Assembly: GCA_938004375.1 (NCBI GenBank)
Contig: CALKWH010000107.1
Coordinates: 1-24,876, forward strand
Length of the DNA stretch: 24,876 bases
Source: an uncultured Pseudomonadota bacterium
GTDB taxonomy: Bacteria; Myxococcota_A; Polyangia; HGW-17
Direction of reading: 5' to 3'
Below the pieces are notes generated by a model that was not told the DNA's origin, ran no database searches, and was given only the letters and a program-made list of their open reading frames with translations. This document shows positions 9,601 through 16,045 of this stretch, in pieces. The number at the start of each line of letters is the position of its first letter. Within the stretch, counting starts at the first letter, position 1. The position numbers were made by a program, and so were the translations under genes.

Positions 9601-11156
9601 CCTCCCTGGACACGAAGAACACGCTGATCATCCACGAACTGATCGAACTGTACCAGACCACCGAGCAGTGGAAGAAGGTCGCCAAGAACATGATCCTGCT
9701 CGCCGAGATGGAGACCGACCCGAAGATCCGTTCCAAGATCTGGTACGGCGTCGGCGGCGTCTTCCGCGAGTACATCAAGTCCCTGGACGACGCGGTGGAC
9801 TACTACAACCGGGCGCTGGACGACGACGTGACCAACCTGAAGGCCTTCTCGCACACCGACGAGATCCTCACCAAGAAGAAGGACTGGAAGCTCCAGGAGC
9901 GCAACTACCGCAGGATGATCAAGCGCGTCATGGAGAACTCGCCCGAGAACCAGGGTCTGCTGACCAACCTGTGGCACTTCCTCGGCGAGATCTACCGGAC
10001 CCGCCTCAAGGACTTCAAGGCCGCCATGGGCGCCTTCGAGACCGCCATCGCGCTCGATCCCTCCGCCGCCAACCGGCATGAGATCCTCGCCGAGCTCTAC
10101 GAGCTGGCCGGCCCCGACACCTACGACAAGGCCATCGCCAAGCACCACGAGATCCTGGACCGCAACACCTATAACCAGGAGAGCATGAAGAAGCTCTACC
10201 GGCTCTACCTCGAGGTGCGGAACTACGACGCCGCGTGGTGCATGGCCGCCGCCCTGACCAACCTCAAGGTCGCCGAGGCCGAGGAGCTGGAGTTCTTCAA
10301 CCAGTACAAGCCCCGCGGCTTCGCCCAGCTCAAGCAGCGCTTCACGCAGGACATCTGGGCCAGCATGCTCACGTCCTCCCTCGAGGATCCGGCCATGCGT
10401 CACCTGATGGCGGCGATCTCCATCCCCATCACCACCCTCAAGGGCCGGCCCACCAAGAACTGGGGCATCAACCGCAAGAGCCGTCAGGAGCCCGCCGGCG
10501 AGGGTCCGCTGTTCAACAAGATCTTCTTCTACGCGCTCGACCGGCTGGCCGTCGAGGCGCCCGAACTGTACCTCCTGCCGGATCACCGCGCGGGCATGCA
10601 GCACGGCGTCATGATCGAGAAGGGGCAGCGCATCCCGTTCGTCACCGTCGGTCAGGAGCTCCTCGCCGGCCACATGGAGAAGGACCTGGCGTTCATGGTC
10701 TCCCGTGAGCTCACCTACATGCGTCCGGAGTACTACCTCCTGAAGCACGTGACGAGCGTCGGCGAGCTGCGCGCCATGATCTTCGGCTCCATGCGCCTGG
10801 TGAACGCCCAGATGCCGCTGCCGGCGGATCCGGGCGTCCTGCAGCAGACCGCCGCGCAACTGGCCCCCGTCCTGCCTCCGGCGAGCAAGGAGGCCCTGAT
10901 CAACCTGACCCAGAAGATGGCGGCCACGGGCTACGTGCCCAACGTCGACTCCTTCATCCAGGGCGTCGAGTTGACCTCGCACCGCGCCGCGCTGACCCTG
11001 GTCCAGGATCTGGACGTCGCCATGCTCGCCATCCAGGCGGAGCCCATGATCGCCGGCGGCCTCGGACTGCAGCAGAAGAAGGACGCCCTGCTGCGCTTCG
11101 CGACCTCCGAGAAGTTCTTCGAACTGCGGAAGATCCTCGGCGTCGCCATCGGATAA
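651..11156 (+). CDS. Giant tetratricopeptide-repeat protein (~3501 aa)
   Basis: This is an all-helical scaffold protein. I count about 43 tandem units of roughly 74 residues, each with a pattern like LxxLxxLY..xxxW..L...Y..., then a helix pair ending D..kA..aY...L..dP, covering residues 1 to ~3215. The final ~285 residues are a separate, non-repetitive domain (starting near QRFTQDIWASML, with FFYALDRLAVEAPELYLLPD and a later ELTYMRPEYY). I do not recognise that domain by name. Similar repeat-plus-tail giants occur in Myxococcota. No signal peptide or TM segment is visible, so it is probably cytoplasmic. GTG at 651 is preferred because GGAGG lies 5 nt upstream (641-645); the in-frame ATG at 639 overlaps that SD. 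It likely mediates protein-protein contacts; the partner is unknown. A tiny lipoprotein gene starts 5 bp after the stop. Two long antisense ORFs over it are codon-bias shadows. Confidence 0.9.
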   Translation: MAEYIIEDLIITLDETFEDAVNEWVGKAQAFEAEGNAARAMDAWTRAVKASETAIGPRLALAKMYKDAARWNQYVDALNDVSKRLPEAMLEEKARLIHITIPVLRDQMKLMPKVVDAYKKILSITPADDVAFNALVEIISGMSRWPDLVKLYQERLDSISEPERKAEVQLEVARLYNDKLHNKREAAKAYEALLELDPQNGEAITSLKEMYEQARDFESLIALHKRELEFITDGDARAEKTLEIAKMAATRVKKPELLIQLWEEVLAVDPGSVEALENLEQLYEREKNWQKMVEIDRQLLDLVTDRTRQAAVCMKLAPTIQEKLEDPAGAVEIWRMLLNLEPENRRAQDALKKLLVDTGEFDELEALFRQWEKLEEYIRIISKQSEGEADGAKKIDLLFREARIWNADLAKADRAMKAYEKVLETDAANLQAAEALITLYEEAQQFKKLPPVLEIRIRHTEEDDLRRDRMEELARIFDEHLKDKESAFGWYLQAFGLGPDLVGLRDACERLAGAVEGGWARLVTAYEAAYEACSGPDVAMQLMLVVAGAQENQLKVPEKALATNLKILELDASSEPALDALERIYQSRQEWEQLLSVYEKKIELAVDDTLRKDLLWKLADIYDTLMEKPAKAVDAYTQALELLPEDLPTMQRLDALYARLEKWQDLSDILERQLEFAADEAARVELKFRWSEVQESRLDKVEDAIEGYRQVLDWQPGHEGAKEKLEKHLDSETASFRRSAADILEPVYKTLMEFENLVKVHEIQAETDDDPIFILDMFITIGNLWSENIGNNDKALDAYARAVRHSPDSDDARTAFEKVAEIEDRWASVLTVYSEILEKGELGEVISHTLHVRAAEIARDHLQKVNTAIHHFGAALELDPMNEAVLAALETLYQTTEDWDQLLFVSRKQLELAQELERRQELRFRCGMILDQKLNRAPEAVAVYEEVLGEEPERTTALHALDVLYQKLENWSELADNLTKQLELAEELEDQSELLRRLAAVQHEKLKETTMAIETWRRALELDNTDDAVISSLEKLLDMEDHALVVARILEPVYKNLGRWEPLIRVYEIVMKNSYDPGEQIGLIHQIANIYDEFMEEPRRAFDTYARAFVIDARHEATRHQLERLAQALTAWEDLFTLYAKTVDAKEDTEVALELQTRIADLLATTVGDVERAAAAYNKLLDISPEYIPAVDALEKLFLTTGDIPRMVQAILKKVELVAEPEEKKRLAFRVAEIQKNELEDKNAAIATYRLILEIDDTELGALDALEVIFVHDENWESLQEVYARKADLAPSLEERKGMLYTLGQMYDQELHSLEKAIETYERILDEDPVDEVALQSLDRLYEAAGKWQELISVLDVEIQNGQSDVEIAEIKLRLGEVHELRLAAPDVSVPLYGEALGLDSSNGGVITALARVMHGGAGDDRCAEIKYEPEVRTAAAVILDQYYSTVGEQEKLVDVLNVRVEQSEDTYERVQLLHRLKEIHELQLDSPKDARDDMARALHLDPRHEETLRDIEKLSGIIDAWSELIGIYTAVQKECGEDEDKIFYLHRMARVFEDELRDPAQATIRLEEVLKLDAEAEAALTGLDRLLLAQERYEELARILAREVELARVPEEAQNFRYRLARLHVEHLGAPEKGVEAYAALLEEAPYHDAAREGMEDLLAQGTSPKRVFEVLEPLYRQDSLWESLVNLHEKYLEFVKVPEERITLFKTICDLQENYLRDPDQAFKTWARAFAEAEDDVEIQERLEGLAAQMALWVDLTDVYRASARKLANRAAASPSKAADLNDLAVQIWLKAARVHEEELHDPAGAEEANLEVLKIDYEHYTALESLDRIYSANDMFPELAGILDRRAKTAQDAYDRVQFLFRLAKVREEDLRDLPAAVAAFEAIVREEEGNIDALEGLERIHFETSDYKALFNVYERMSKALSSDDDVAEALAHMAKIASDALKNPLGAKDLWKRVLELKGEEPRALKELSLLAEAARDWAGCVDYLNRITQASYETSEQVDAYLSVGRIALKELADHRQALDAYQAVRSIDPSNTEALENLAFIFSESQAWEELVEVLEALVGLGQGTMPAAKLRQLYAQIGKIEKEYLMRSDRAIAAWESVLQQVSGDAEALEALETLYTQSEMWTDTIRILEEKVRMSQKDPQKIELLFQIADIYETRVWDKASAANAYGRVLKLERLHVEAFNQLERLLRDLNKWKELTDLYLKKFVDLGGQEEDVPEHNKAEIVSILQRLAVVYEEKLQDRENAFVALSNAFAIAPMNDVTADHLERIASIQNNWEELIEMYQEAVDAVEDRLVRCDLLVKMGKWYADQLDDLAKASEVLKQALRLEPKYGRVHLQLAEVHRKNQSVGEYISELRLALEVETRQDVVYKSAMELARTYEKDFADMDEAIRFYKKAHEANLDQEEPLEALERLYEKNEKWRELIDIVNERVERSTNEEEIFDLKLKIADLYDDRRELPSKAIEVLNELLDAHQDNLMVMRKLEELYEKIGDLEEYLAILERQMNYLSHDDERIRKSHQMAAVWEEHFEKPDKAIECYEAVLAISDKDERSYQNLARLYRQEKKWTEYIEVIYRHIYTKHDPKERVRLYKAAAEVLEKQLNEPERAIDAYIAVLDDDAMDLDSLTALSRLYETQQDWDRCMDVSVRLVDLISDQSAKVDLYFRIGKISEEYQHNPSEAERLYAEALAINPSFVPALKKLSNIYGDRHDWLKAAKMLEVAQTHTANMVDKASYLYEGGVIRLDHLDDPERAAELLEACLDIDPEHVDAALRYTDILWERKSYEDMFPHLQMLVRKLEAANADKELLAKVYYRFGRSAEARRELEKAQKAYYNAYQIEKTSLPVLQGMASVCYALEQWEQAFKLYKQILVHPQAENDRELQTEIYFKLGAVHFKRNEIMKAQNLYEKALEHDPNHQPTLQAMVDLYEKENNFKAAAEIKARMAENLTGAERIDFMIGLAEYYRDKVMDNASAIKVFEEAASLDTKNTLIIHELIELYQTTEQWKKVAKNMILLAEMETDPKIRSKIWYGVGGVFREYIKSLDDAVDYYNRALDDDVTNLKAFSHTDEILTKKKDWKLQERNYRRMIKRVMENSPENQGLLTNLWHFLGEIYRTRLKDFKAAMGAFETAIALDPSAANRHEILAELYELAGPDTYDKAIAKHHEILDRNTYNQESMKKLYRLYLEVRNYDAAWCMAAALTNLKVAEAEELEFFNQYKPRGFAQLKQRFTQDIWASMLTSSLEDPAMRHLMAAISIPITTLKGRPTKNWGINRKSRQEPAGEGPLFNKIFFYALDRLAVEAPELYLLPDHRAGMQHGVMIEKGQRIPFVTVGQELLAGHMEKDLAFMVSRELTYMRPEYYLLKHVTSVGELRAMIFGSMRLVNAQMPLPADPGVLQQTAAQLAPVLPPASKEALINLTQKMAATGYVPNVDSFIQGVELTSHRAALTLVQDLDVAMLAIQAEPMIAGGLGLQQKKDALLRFATSEKFFELRKILGVAIG

Positions 11157-11161
11157 AACCC

Positions 11162-11368
11162 ATGAAACACCTCACCATCCTCCTTCTGTTATTGTTCGGC
11201 CTCTTCGCCGGTTGTTCCGGCTCGAAGGCCACGAAGACCACCCCCGCAGACGAGGCCGCGCCCAAGAACGACGGCACCACGGAGACGGGCCCCGCCAGGG
11301 AGACCGCGCCAGCGGGTCCGGCCTCGGACCTCTGCACCGATTCCCAATGTCCGGGGGTGGTCCGCTGA
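11162..11368 (+). CDS. Small lipoprotein (68 aa)
   Basis: The protein has a classic lipoprotein signal: MKH, a Leu/Ile-rich core, then the lipobox LFAGC with Cys18 as the lipidation site. The mature part is only ~51 residues, Thr/Ala/Pro/Glu-rich and probably unfolded, ending with a short two-Cys element (CTDSQC). The start lies 5 bp after the TPR stop codon, so translation is probably coupled; its own ribosome site is weak. No family recognised. Comparable short lipoproteins are common in deltaproteobacteria and usually have no known function. The gene may tie the giant TPR protein's operon to the cell envelope, but that is a guess from position only. Confidence 0.7.
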   Translation: MKHLTILLLLLFGLFAGCSGSKATKTTPADEAAPKNDGTTETGPARETAPAGPASDLCTDSQCPGVVR

Positions 11369-11386
11369 CCCCACCGGGACGACGTC

Positions 11387-11409
11387 GCCGGCGTGCATCC
11401 ACCGCCGGC
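11387..11409 (+). other. Inverted repeat before kamD
   Basis: GCCGGCG and CGCCGGC form a 7-bp perfect stem with a 9-nt loop in the 82-bp gap between the small lipoprotein and kamD. No U-tract follows, so it is not a clear intrinsic terminator. It may be a processing or attenuation hairpin, or chance in GC-rich DNA. Confidence 0.2.
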
Positions 11410-11450
11410 AGCAGGGCTTCTCTTTCGGCCAGGCATCACGGAGGCAAGGC

Positions 11451-13025
11451 ATGTCCCTTCTGGGTATCGATCAAACTGTGGTGAAGAAACTGCGCGGCAC
11501 GGCCGACGGGATCACCCGCCAGCTGGCCCCGCTGTTGCGCGCGCACACCACGGTCACCGTGGAGCGGGCGGTGCTCCGCCTGCTGGGCGTCGACGGCGTG
11601 GACCACAACCAGGTTCCGCTCCCCAACGTCCTGGTCGGCCACCTCCGCGAGAAGGCCAGGGACGGGGCCGCCTCGGCGGTCCTCGCCGCCATGCTGCATA
11701 CCCGGGCCTCCATCACCGAAATCGCCGAGCGCGTCGCCCGCGGGGAGCTCGACCTGCATCGCCTCCCGGTCGTGCCGGACGACGAGGTGCGCCACCTCGG
11801 CCACGAGCTCGCCGCCGAGGGTCTGGGGCGCATCCGGGCCAACGTCCGCGAGCGTGACGAACGCATCTCCCGCCTTCCGGTGCGTCCCCAGCCCTGGAAA
11901 TACGTCATCGTCGCGACCGGAAACATCTACGAGGACGTGGCCCAGGCCAAGGCCGCCGTGCGCCGCGGCGCCGACATCATCGCGGTCATCCGGACCACGG
12001 GCCAGTCGCTGCTGGACTACGTCCCCTATGGCCCCACCACGGAGGGCTTCGGCGGCACCTACGCCACCCAGGCCAACTTCCGCATCATGCGAGCGGCCCT
12101 CGACGAGGTCGCCGAGGAGACCGGACACTACGTCCGCCTGGTGAACTACGCCTCCGGGCTGTGCATGCCCGAGATCGTGGTCATGGGCGCCTTCGAGCGC
12201 CTGGACATGATGCTCAACGACAGCATGTACGGCATCCTGTTCCGCGACATCAACCCCGTGCGCACCTTCGTGGACCAGTTCTTCAGCCGCATGGTCGACG
12301 CCGCGGCCGGGATCATCATCAACACCGGAGAGGACAACTACCTCACCACCGCCGACGCCGTCGAGGCCGCGCACACCGTGCTCGCCTCTGACTTCATCAA
12401 CGAGAGCTTCGGGCTGGCAGCGGGACTCAGTCCCGCCCTGCTGGGCCTCGGGCACGCGTTCGAGATCGACCCCGACCTCGAGGACTCCTTCCTGCTCGAG
12501 CTCTCCCAGGCGCTGCTTCTGCGCGAGGTCTTCCCCGACAGCCCCCTGAAGTACATGCCGCCGACCAAGCACATGAGCGGGGACATCTTCAAGGGCTACC
12601 TGATGAACGCCATGTTCAACCTCGCGGGCATCTGGTCCCAGCAGGGCATCCAGTTGCTGGGGATGCTCACCGAGGCCATGCACACGCCCTTTTTGCAGGA
12701 CCGCTTCCTGGCGCTGCAGAACGCGGACTACGTCATGAACGCGGCCCGCCACCTCCACGAACAGGTTACCTTCCGGCCCGACTCCCTCGTGATCCGGCGC
12801 GCCCACGAGGTGCTGGACAAGACCGAAGCCCTCCTCGGAAAAGTCCACGAGGCCGGCCTGCTCGAGGCGATCTCCTCGGGCTGGTTCGCGGACATCTCCC
12901 GCCCCACCGACCAGGGCAAGGGGCTGCTGGGCGTCCTCGAGAAGAGCGAGCGGTACCACAATCCGTGCAAGACGGTCCTGGCGGCCCAGCTCGGCCTGGA
13001 GAAGGAGATCGACACATGGATCTGA
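11451..13025 (+). CDS. kamD: Lysine 5,6-aminomutase, alpha subunit
   Basis: KamD with KamE moves the terminal amino group of D-lysine (or L-beta-lysine) from C6 to C5, using adenosylcobalamin and PLP, in lysine fermentation to acetate and butyrate. The 524-residue length fits the family (about 515-520). Stretches near-identical to clostridial KamD are visible: THTTVTVERAVLRLLGVDGVD-like N-terminus, YVIVATGNIYED, IAVIRTTGQSLLDYVPYG, TEGFGGTYATQ, GLCMPEI, LNDSMYGILFRDIN, INTGEDNYLTTADA, PLKYMPPTKHMSGDIFKG and LLGMLTEAMHTPF. The alpha subunit forms the TIM barrel that holds PLP and substrate. ATG at 11451 follows GGAGG by 6 nt. Its last 10 bp overlap kamE. The relative OraE (ornithine 4,5-aminomutase) is a less likely alternative, because the match to KamD is continuous and the two subunits are split as in KamDE. 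Confidence 0.95.
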   Translation: MSLLGIDQTVVKKLRGTADGITRQLAPLLRAHTTVTVERAVLRLLGVDGVDHNQVPLPNVLVGHLREKARDGAASAVLAAMLHTRASITEIAERVARGELDLHRLPVVPDDEVRHLGHELAAEGLGRIRANVRERDERISRLPVRPQPWKYVIVATGNIYEDVAQAKAAVRRGADIIAVIRTTGQSLLDYVPYGPTTEGFGGTYATQANFRIMRAALDEVAEETGHYVRLVNYASGLCMPEIVVMGAFERLDMMLNDSMYGILFRDINPVRTFVDQFFSRMVDAAAGIIINTGEDNYLTTADAVEAAHTVLASDFINESFGLAAGLSPALLGLGHAFEIDPDLEDSFLLELSQALLLREVFPDSPLKYMPPTKHMSGDIFKGYLMNAMFNLAGIWSQQGIQLLGMLTEAMHTPFLQDRFLALQNADYVMNAARHLHEQVTFRPDSLVIRRAHEVLDKTEALLGKVHEAGLLEAISSGWFADISRPTDQGKGLLGVLEKSERYHNPCKTVLAAQLGLEKEIDTWI

Positions 13026-13798
13026 ACCTCCACGAAATCCGGCCCTATGGCGACTCCCTCTCCGACGGCGCCATGCAGATGAGCTTCACCCTGCCGCTCC
13101 CCACCGGCCCCGTGGCCAAGGAGGCCGCGCTGCGCTTCGTGCGCAAGATGGGCCTGGCAGAGGCCGACGTCGTGCACATGGCCGACCTCGGGGAGGGCTT
13201 CACTTTCTTCGTCGTGTACGGAAAGACCCGCCTGTTCATCGACGCCACCGAGATCACGGTCACCACCGTCAAGGCCGAGGGCTGGGATCGCACGACCTGC
13301 GACGAGAAGATCCGCGAACTGTTCGGCCGCAAGCTGCGGATCGTGGGCGCCTGCATCGGCGAGGACGCCCACACGGTGGGCATCGACGCCATCATGAACA
13401 TGAAGGGTTACGCCGGCCACTACGGCCTCGAGCGCTTCACCATGATCGACGCCTTCAACCTCGGCGCCCAGGTGGAGCCCGAGACCCTGCTCGCCCGCGC
13501 CCGCGAGAAGGACGCCGACGCCATCCTGGTCTCCCAGGTGGTCACCCAACGTGACGCCCACCTGCAGAACCTGACCCGCTTCGTGGAGCTGGCCGAGGCG
13601 GCCGGCGTCCGGGATCGCTTCGTGCTCATCGCCGGTGGCCCCCGCATCGATCACAAACTGGCCCTCGAACTGGGCTTCGACGCCGGCTTCGGACGGGGTA
13701 CCTTCGCCGAGCACGTCGCCTCGTTCGTCATCACGCGTCTGGCGCAGAGGCTGGGCTTGTCCGGTACCCACGGAGCCGGCCAGGCTCCAAAGGAATGA
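13016..13798 (+). CDS. kamE: Lysine 5,6-aminomutase, beta subunit (B12-binding)
   Basis: The 260-residue beta subunit carries the cobalamin-binding Rossmann domain. The base-off B12 motif DxHxxG is present as DAHTVG (D117, H119, G122), where the His is the lower axial cobalt ligand. Eleven residues later K130 in IMNMKGY matches the lysine (K144 in Clostridium sticklandii) that makes the internal aldimine with PLP in the resting enzyme; the His-to-Lys spacing is conserved. HYGLERF, AFNLGAQV, DAILVSQVVTQ and a GGPRI turn also follow the family. The start at 13016 is chosen because AAGGAG lies 8 nt upstream and the homologous N-terminus begins there; it overlaps the kamD stop by 10 bp. All key residues are intact, so the enzyme should be active if adenosylcobalamin is available. 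The stop overlaps the next gene. Confidence 0.95.
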   Translation: MDLNLHEIRPYGDSLSDGAMQMSFTLPLPTGPVAKEAALRFVRKMGLAEADVVHMADLGEGFTFFVVYGKTRLFIDATEITVTTVKAEGWDRTTCDEKIRELFGRKLRIVGACIGEDAHTVGIDAIMNMKGYAGHYGLERFTMIDAFNLGAQVEPETLLARAREKDADAILVSQVVTQRDAHLQNLTRFVELAEAAGVRDRFVLIAGGPRIDHKLALELGFDAGFGRGTFAEHVASFVITRLAQRLGLSGTHGAGQAPKE

Positions 13799-15375
13799 AC
13801 CCGATGCTGACCGTCCTTCTGTCCATCCTCGTGCTCGTGGCCTTCGCCGGCACGTTCTGGTTCTTCCACCGGCAGACGACCGAACGGGCCAGGGGCGCCA
13901 TCGCCGAAGCCCGGGAGCGGGCCGGCGTGCTCCGCGAAGAGGCCCGCCGCCGGGTCGAGGACGCACAACTCAGGGCCCGCGACGAGGTCGCCCAGCTCCG
14001 ACTGGACTCCCGACGCCAGCTCGAGGAGCTCGCCCGCGAGCAGGAAGAGGAGATGAACGAGCAGGAGCTGCTGCTCGAACGCGAGGCCGCCCGCGTCGAG
14101 ACCACGACCGAGGAGCTCAAGACCCGGGACGCCGATCTGACCCGCCGCTTCGCCGCACTGCAGGAGCGCACCGCCGCCATCACGGAACTGAAGAACCAGC
14201 GCCGGGAGCTGCAGGCCCAGGTCCCCGCCGCCATCGAGGCCTCGGCCCGGACGTCCCAGGCCGAGGTGCGTGACCAGATCTTCCGCCGGTTGGTCGAGAC
14301 CGCCGAGCTCCAAGCCCAGGAGGAGCTGCGTGGCTGGGAACAGATCCCCGAGGCCGACTTCATCCCCAAGGCCAAGCGGATCATGGGGATCGCCATGGGC
14401 CGCCTGGCCCGCACCGAGGTGCAGGAACGCCCCTCCAACGCCGTGGCCATGACGATGGCCCAGTACCAGAACCTGCTCAAGTTGTGCCAGGGCTCCATCG
14501 AGAAGCTGGGCGAACTGTTCCGCATCCCGGTGTTCTCCCAGCTCGGTGACGACGCGGTGATCCGCTTCGACACCATCGACGCCGTGAGCCGCGAGGTCGC
14601 CCGCCGGGTGCTCGAGAAAGCGATCGAGGGCGGTCGCCAGATCACCACCTGGGAGGCCCTCCTCGACCTCTGGCAGAAGAAGAACGCCGAGATGGAGAAC
14701 GAGATCACAGGCTACGGCCGCAAGGCGTTCAAGCTCGTCGGGCTCAAGCCCAAGGCCCACAAGGAGATCATCCAGCTCGTGGGCCGGCTGTTCTTCCGCA
14801 CCTCGTACACCCAGAATCAGTGGCTGCACACCATCGAGGCCGCCCAGTTGGCCGGGCTGATCGCCGGCGAGCTCCACCTCGACGTCGAGCTCGCGCGCCG
14901 CGCCACCCTCCTGCACGACATCGGCAAGGCCCTCACCCACGAGGTCGAGGGGTCCCACGCGGTCATCGGCTGCGAGCTCGCCATGCAGTACGGCGAGGAC
15001 GCCGAGGTGGTCAACGCCATCGGCGCCCACCACGGCGAGATGGGCCACGAATCGATCTACGCGAGCCTCGTCATGGCGGCGGACGCCATGAGCGGCGGAC
15101 GCCCCGGGGCCCGCCGCGAGCAGATCGAGACCTACTTCGACCGCATCAACGACCTCGAGCGCGCCGCCCGCAGCTTCCCGGGCATCCAGGAGGTCTTCGC
15201 CGTGCAGGCGGGCCGCGAGCTGCGCGTGCAGGTCGACTCCCAGCGCCTCGACGATGAACGCACCATGAGCCTGGCCGCCGAGATCTCCCAGAAGATCTCC
15301 TCCGAGCTCACCTTCCCCGGCCAGGTGAAGGTCACGGTGATCCGCACCTTCACGGCCCAGGAGGTCGCGCGATGA
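13795..15375 (+). CDS. RNase Y-like membrane-anchored HD phosphohydrolase with degenerate KH region
   Basis: The architecture is that of RNase Y, the membrane-bound endoribonuclease that initiates mRNA decay: N-terminal TM helix (residues ~5-24), long charged coiled coil (~27-180), KH-like segment (~217-290), HD domain (~330-450) and the family C-terminus (QAGRELRVQV, FPGQVKVTVIR). Catalytic HD residues are kept (H345, H374-D375 in LLHDIGKALTHEVEGSH, H412-H413, D430). The KH signature GRIIGREGRNIR is absent: the aligned segment reads NLLKLCQGSIEKLGEL, so the RNA-binding GxxG loop is lost. It may be a specialised paralogue with altered or no KH-type RNA recognition. The 526-residue length is normal. 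ATG 13795 forms an ATGA overlap with the kamE stop; ATG 13804 is an alternative with a better-placed AAAGGA (9 nt). A canonical rny elsewhere in the genome is expected but cannot be seen here. Confidence 0.85.
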   Translation: MNPMLTVLLSILVLVAFAGTFWFFHRQTTERARGAIAEARERAGVLREEARRRVEDAQLRARDEVAQLRLDSRRQLEELAREQEEEMNEQELLLEREAARVETTTEELKTRDADLTRRFAALQERTAAITELKNQRRELQAQVPAAIEASARTSQAEVRDQIFRRLVETAELQAQEELRGWEQIPEADFIPKAKRIMGIAMGRLARTEVQERPSNAVAMTMAQYQNLLKLCQGSIEKLGELFRIPVFSQLGDDAVIRFDTIDAVSREVARRVLEKAIEGGRQITTWEALLDLWQKKNAEMENEITGYGRKAFKLVGLKPKAHKEIIQLVGRLFFRTSYTQNQWLHTIEAAQLAGLIAGELHLDVELARRATLLHDIGKALTHEVEGSHAVIGCELAMQYGEDAEVVNAIGAHHGEMGHESIYASLVMAADAMSGGRPGARREQIETYFDRINDLERAARSFPGIQEVFAVQAGRELRVQVDSQRLDDERTMSLAAEISQKISSELTFPGQVKVTVIRTFTAQEVAR

Positions 15376-15920
15376 GCCTGACGATCGCCGAGGGCCGGCG
15401 TTACTCGGGGGTGGCCGCGCCGGACCCGCGCCTCGACACCGGACGCGTGCTGCTCGCGGTCAGCGGCCTGTACCTGCCGGTCGTCGTCGGACTGCTGGTG
15501 GCCCGCGCCCTGGGCTACGCCCGTCGCCAGCGCTGGGAGCGCACGCGGGACGCCTGGACCTGCGAGGAGCGCACCACCATGCTGGGGATCGAACTGTCCC
15601 GGCGCACCCTCCACGTGCCCGCCAGCAGCGTCGTCTACCACTCCACCGGCTCCCTGGGGGACCCCGCCCTCCTGCTGTGCGGGGCCTTCTACCTCTTCGC
15701 GCTGGTCTTCTGGGGCGTCGGCCAGCTCCACACCGGCCTGCTGGGCGCGAGCCCGGGCCACCTCTTTCTGGGCGGGCTGCTGATCCTCGCCGGCCTGGCC
15801 ATGGACGTCGGCTGCTTCCTCCTGCACCAGCGGCTGGCCTCCCGCGATGCCCTCCAGCTCGGGCTCCTCGACGGCCGCGTGCACACGGTCCGCGACCTGA
15901 CCACGCCTGACGCGGGATAA
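15372..15920 (+). CDS. Three-TM membrane protein of unknown function
   Basis: This 182-residue protein is not recognised. Hydrophobic segments at about residues 26-48, 98-118 and 130-152 predict three membrane helices. A soluble, Arg-rich stretch of ~48 residues between the first two (containing TCEERTTMLGIELSRRTLHVP) could form a small beta domain. The last ~30 residues are polar. It starts in an ATGA overlap with the RNase Y-like gene and has AGGAGG 7 nt upstream of ATG 15372, so it is translated from the same message as kamDE. It could partner the membrane-anchored HD protein, but only position supports that. It is the last gene before a promoter and a new unit. Confidence 0.7.
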   Translation: MSLTIAEGRRYSGVAAPDPRLDTGRVLLAVSGLYLPVVVGLLVARALGYARRQRWERTRDAWTCEERTTMLGIELSRRTLHVPASSVVYHSTGSLGDPALLLCGAFYLFALVFWGVGQLHTGLLGASPGHLFLGGLLILAGLAMDVGCFLLHQRLASRDALQLGLLDGRVHTVRDLTTPDAG

Positions 15921-15956
15921 AAAGATTCTTTCGCCGTTTTCGCCTCCACTCAACTG

Positions 15957-15985
15957 TTGACGACTCCGGAAAAAACACATACGGT
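15957..15985 (+). promoter_or_regulatory. Candidate sigma-70-type promoter
   Basis: TTGACG (15957-15962) matches five of six -35 bases. After a 17-bp spacer, TACGGT (15980-15985) is a weak -10 (three of six). It lies in the gap between the kam cluster and the acidic-protein gene, about 60 bp before its ATG, and would drive that gene and uvrA. The weak -10 keeps confidence moderate. I did not find a LexA-like operator here. Confidence 0.4.
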
Positions 15986-16045
15986 TGCGCCCCGGGATTG
16001 GGTCGCGGCCGACCCCGGACCGGTCCCGGCACGAGGAGAAGAACC

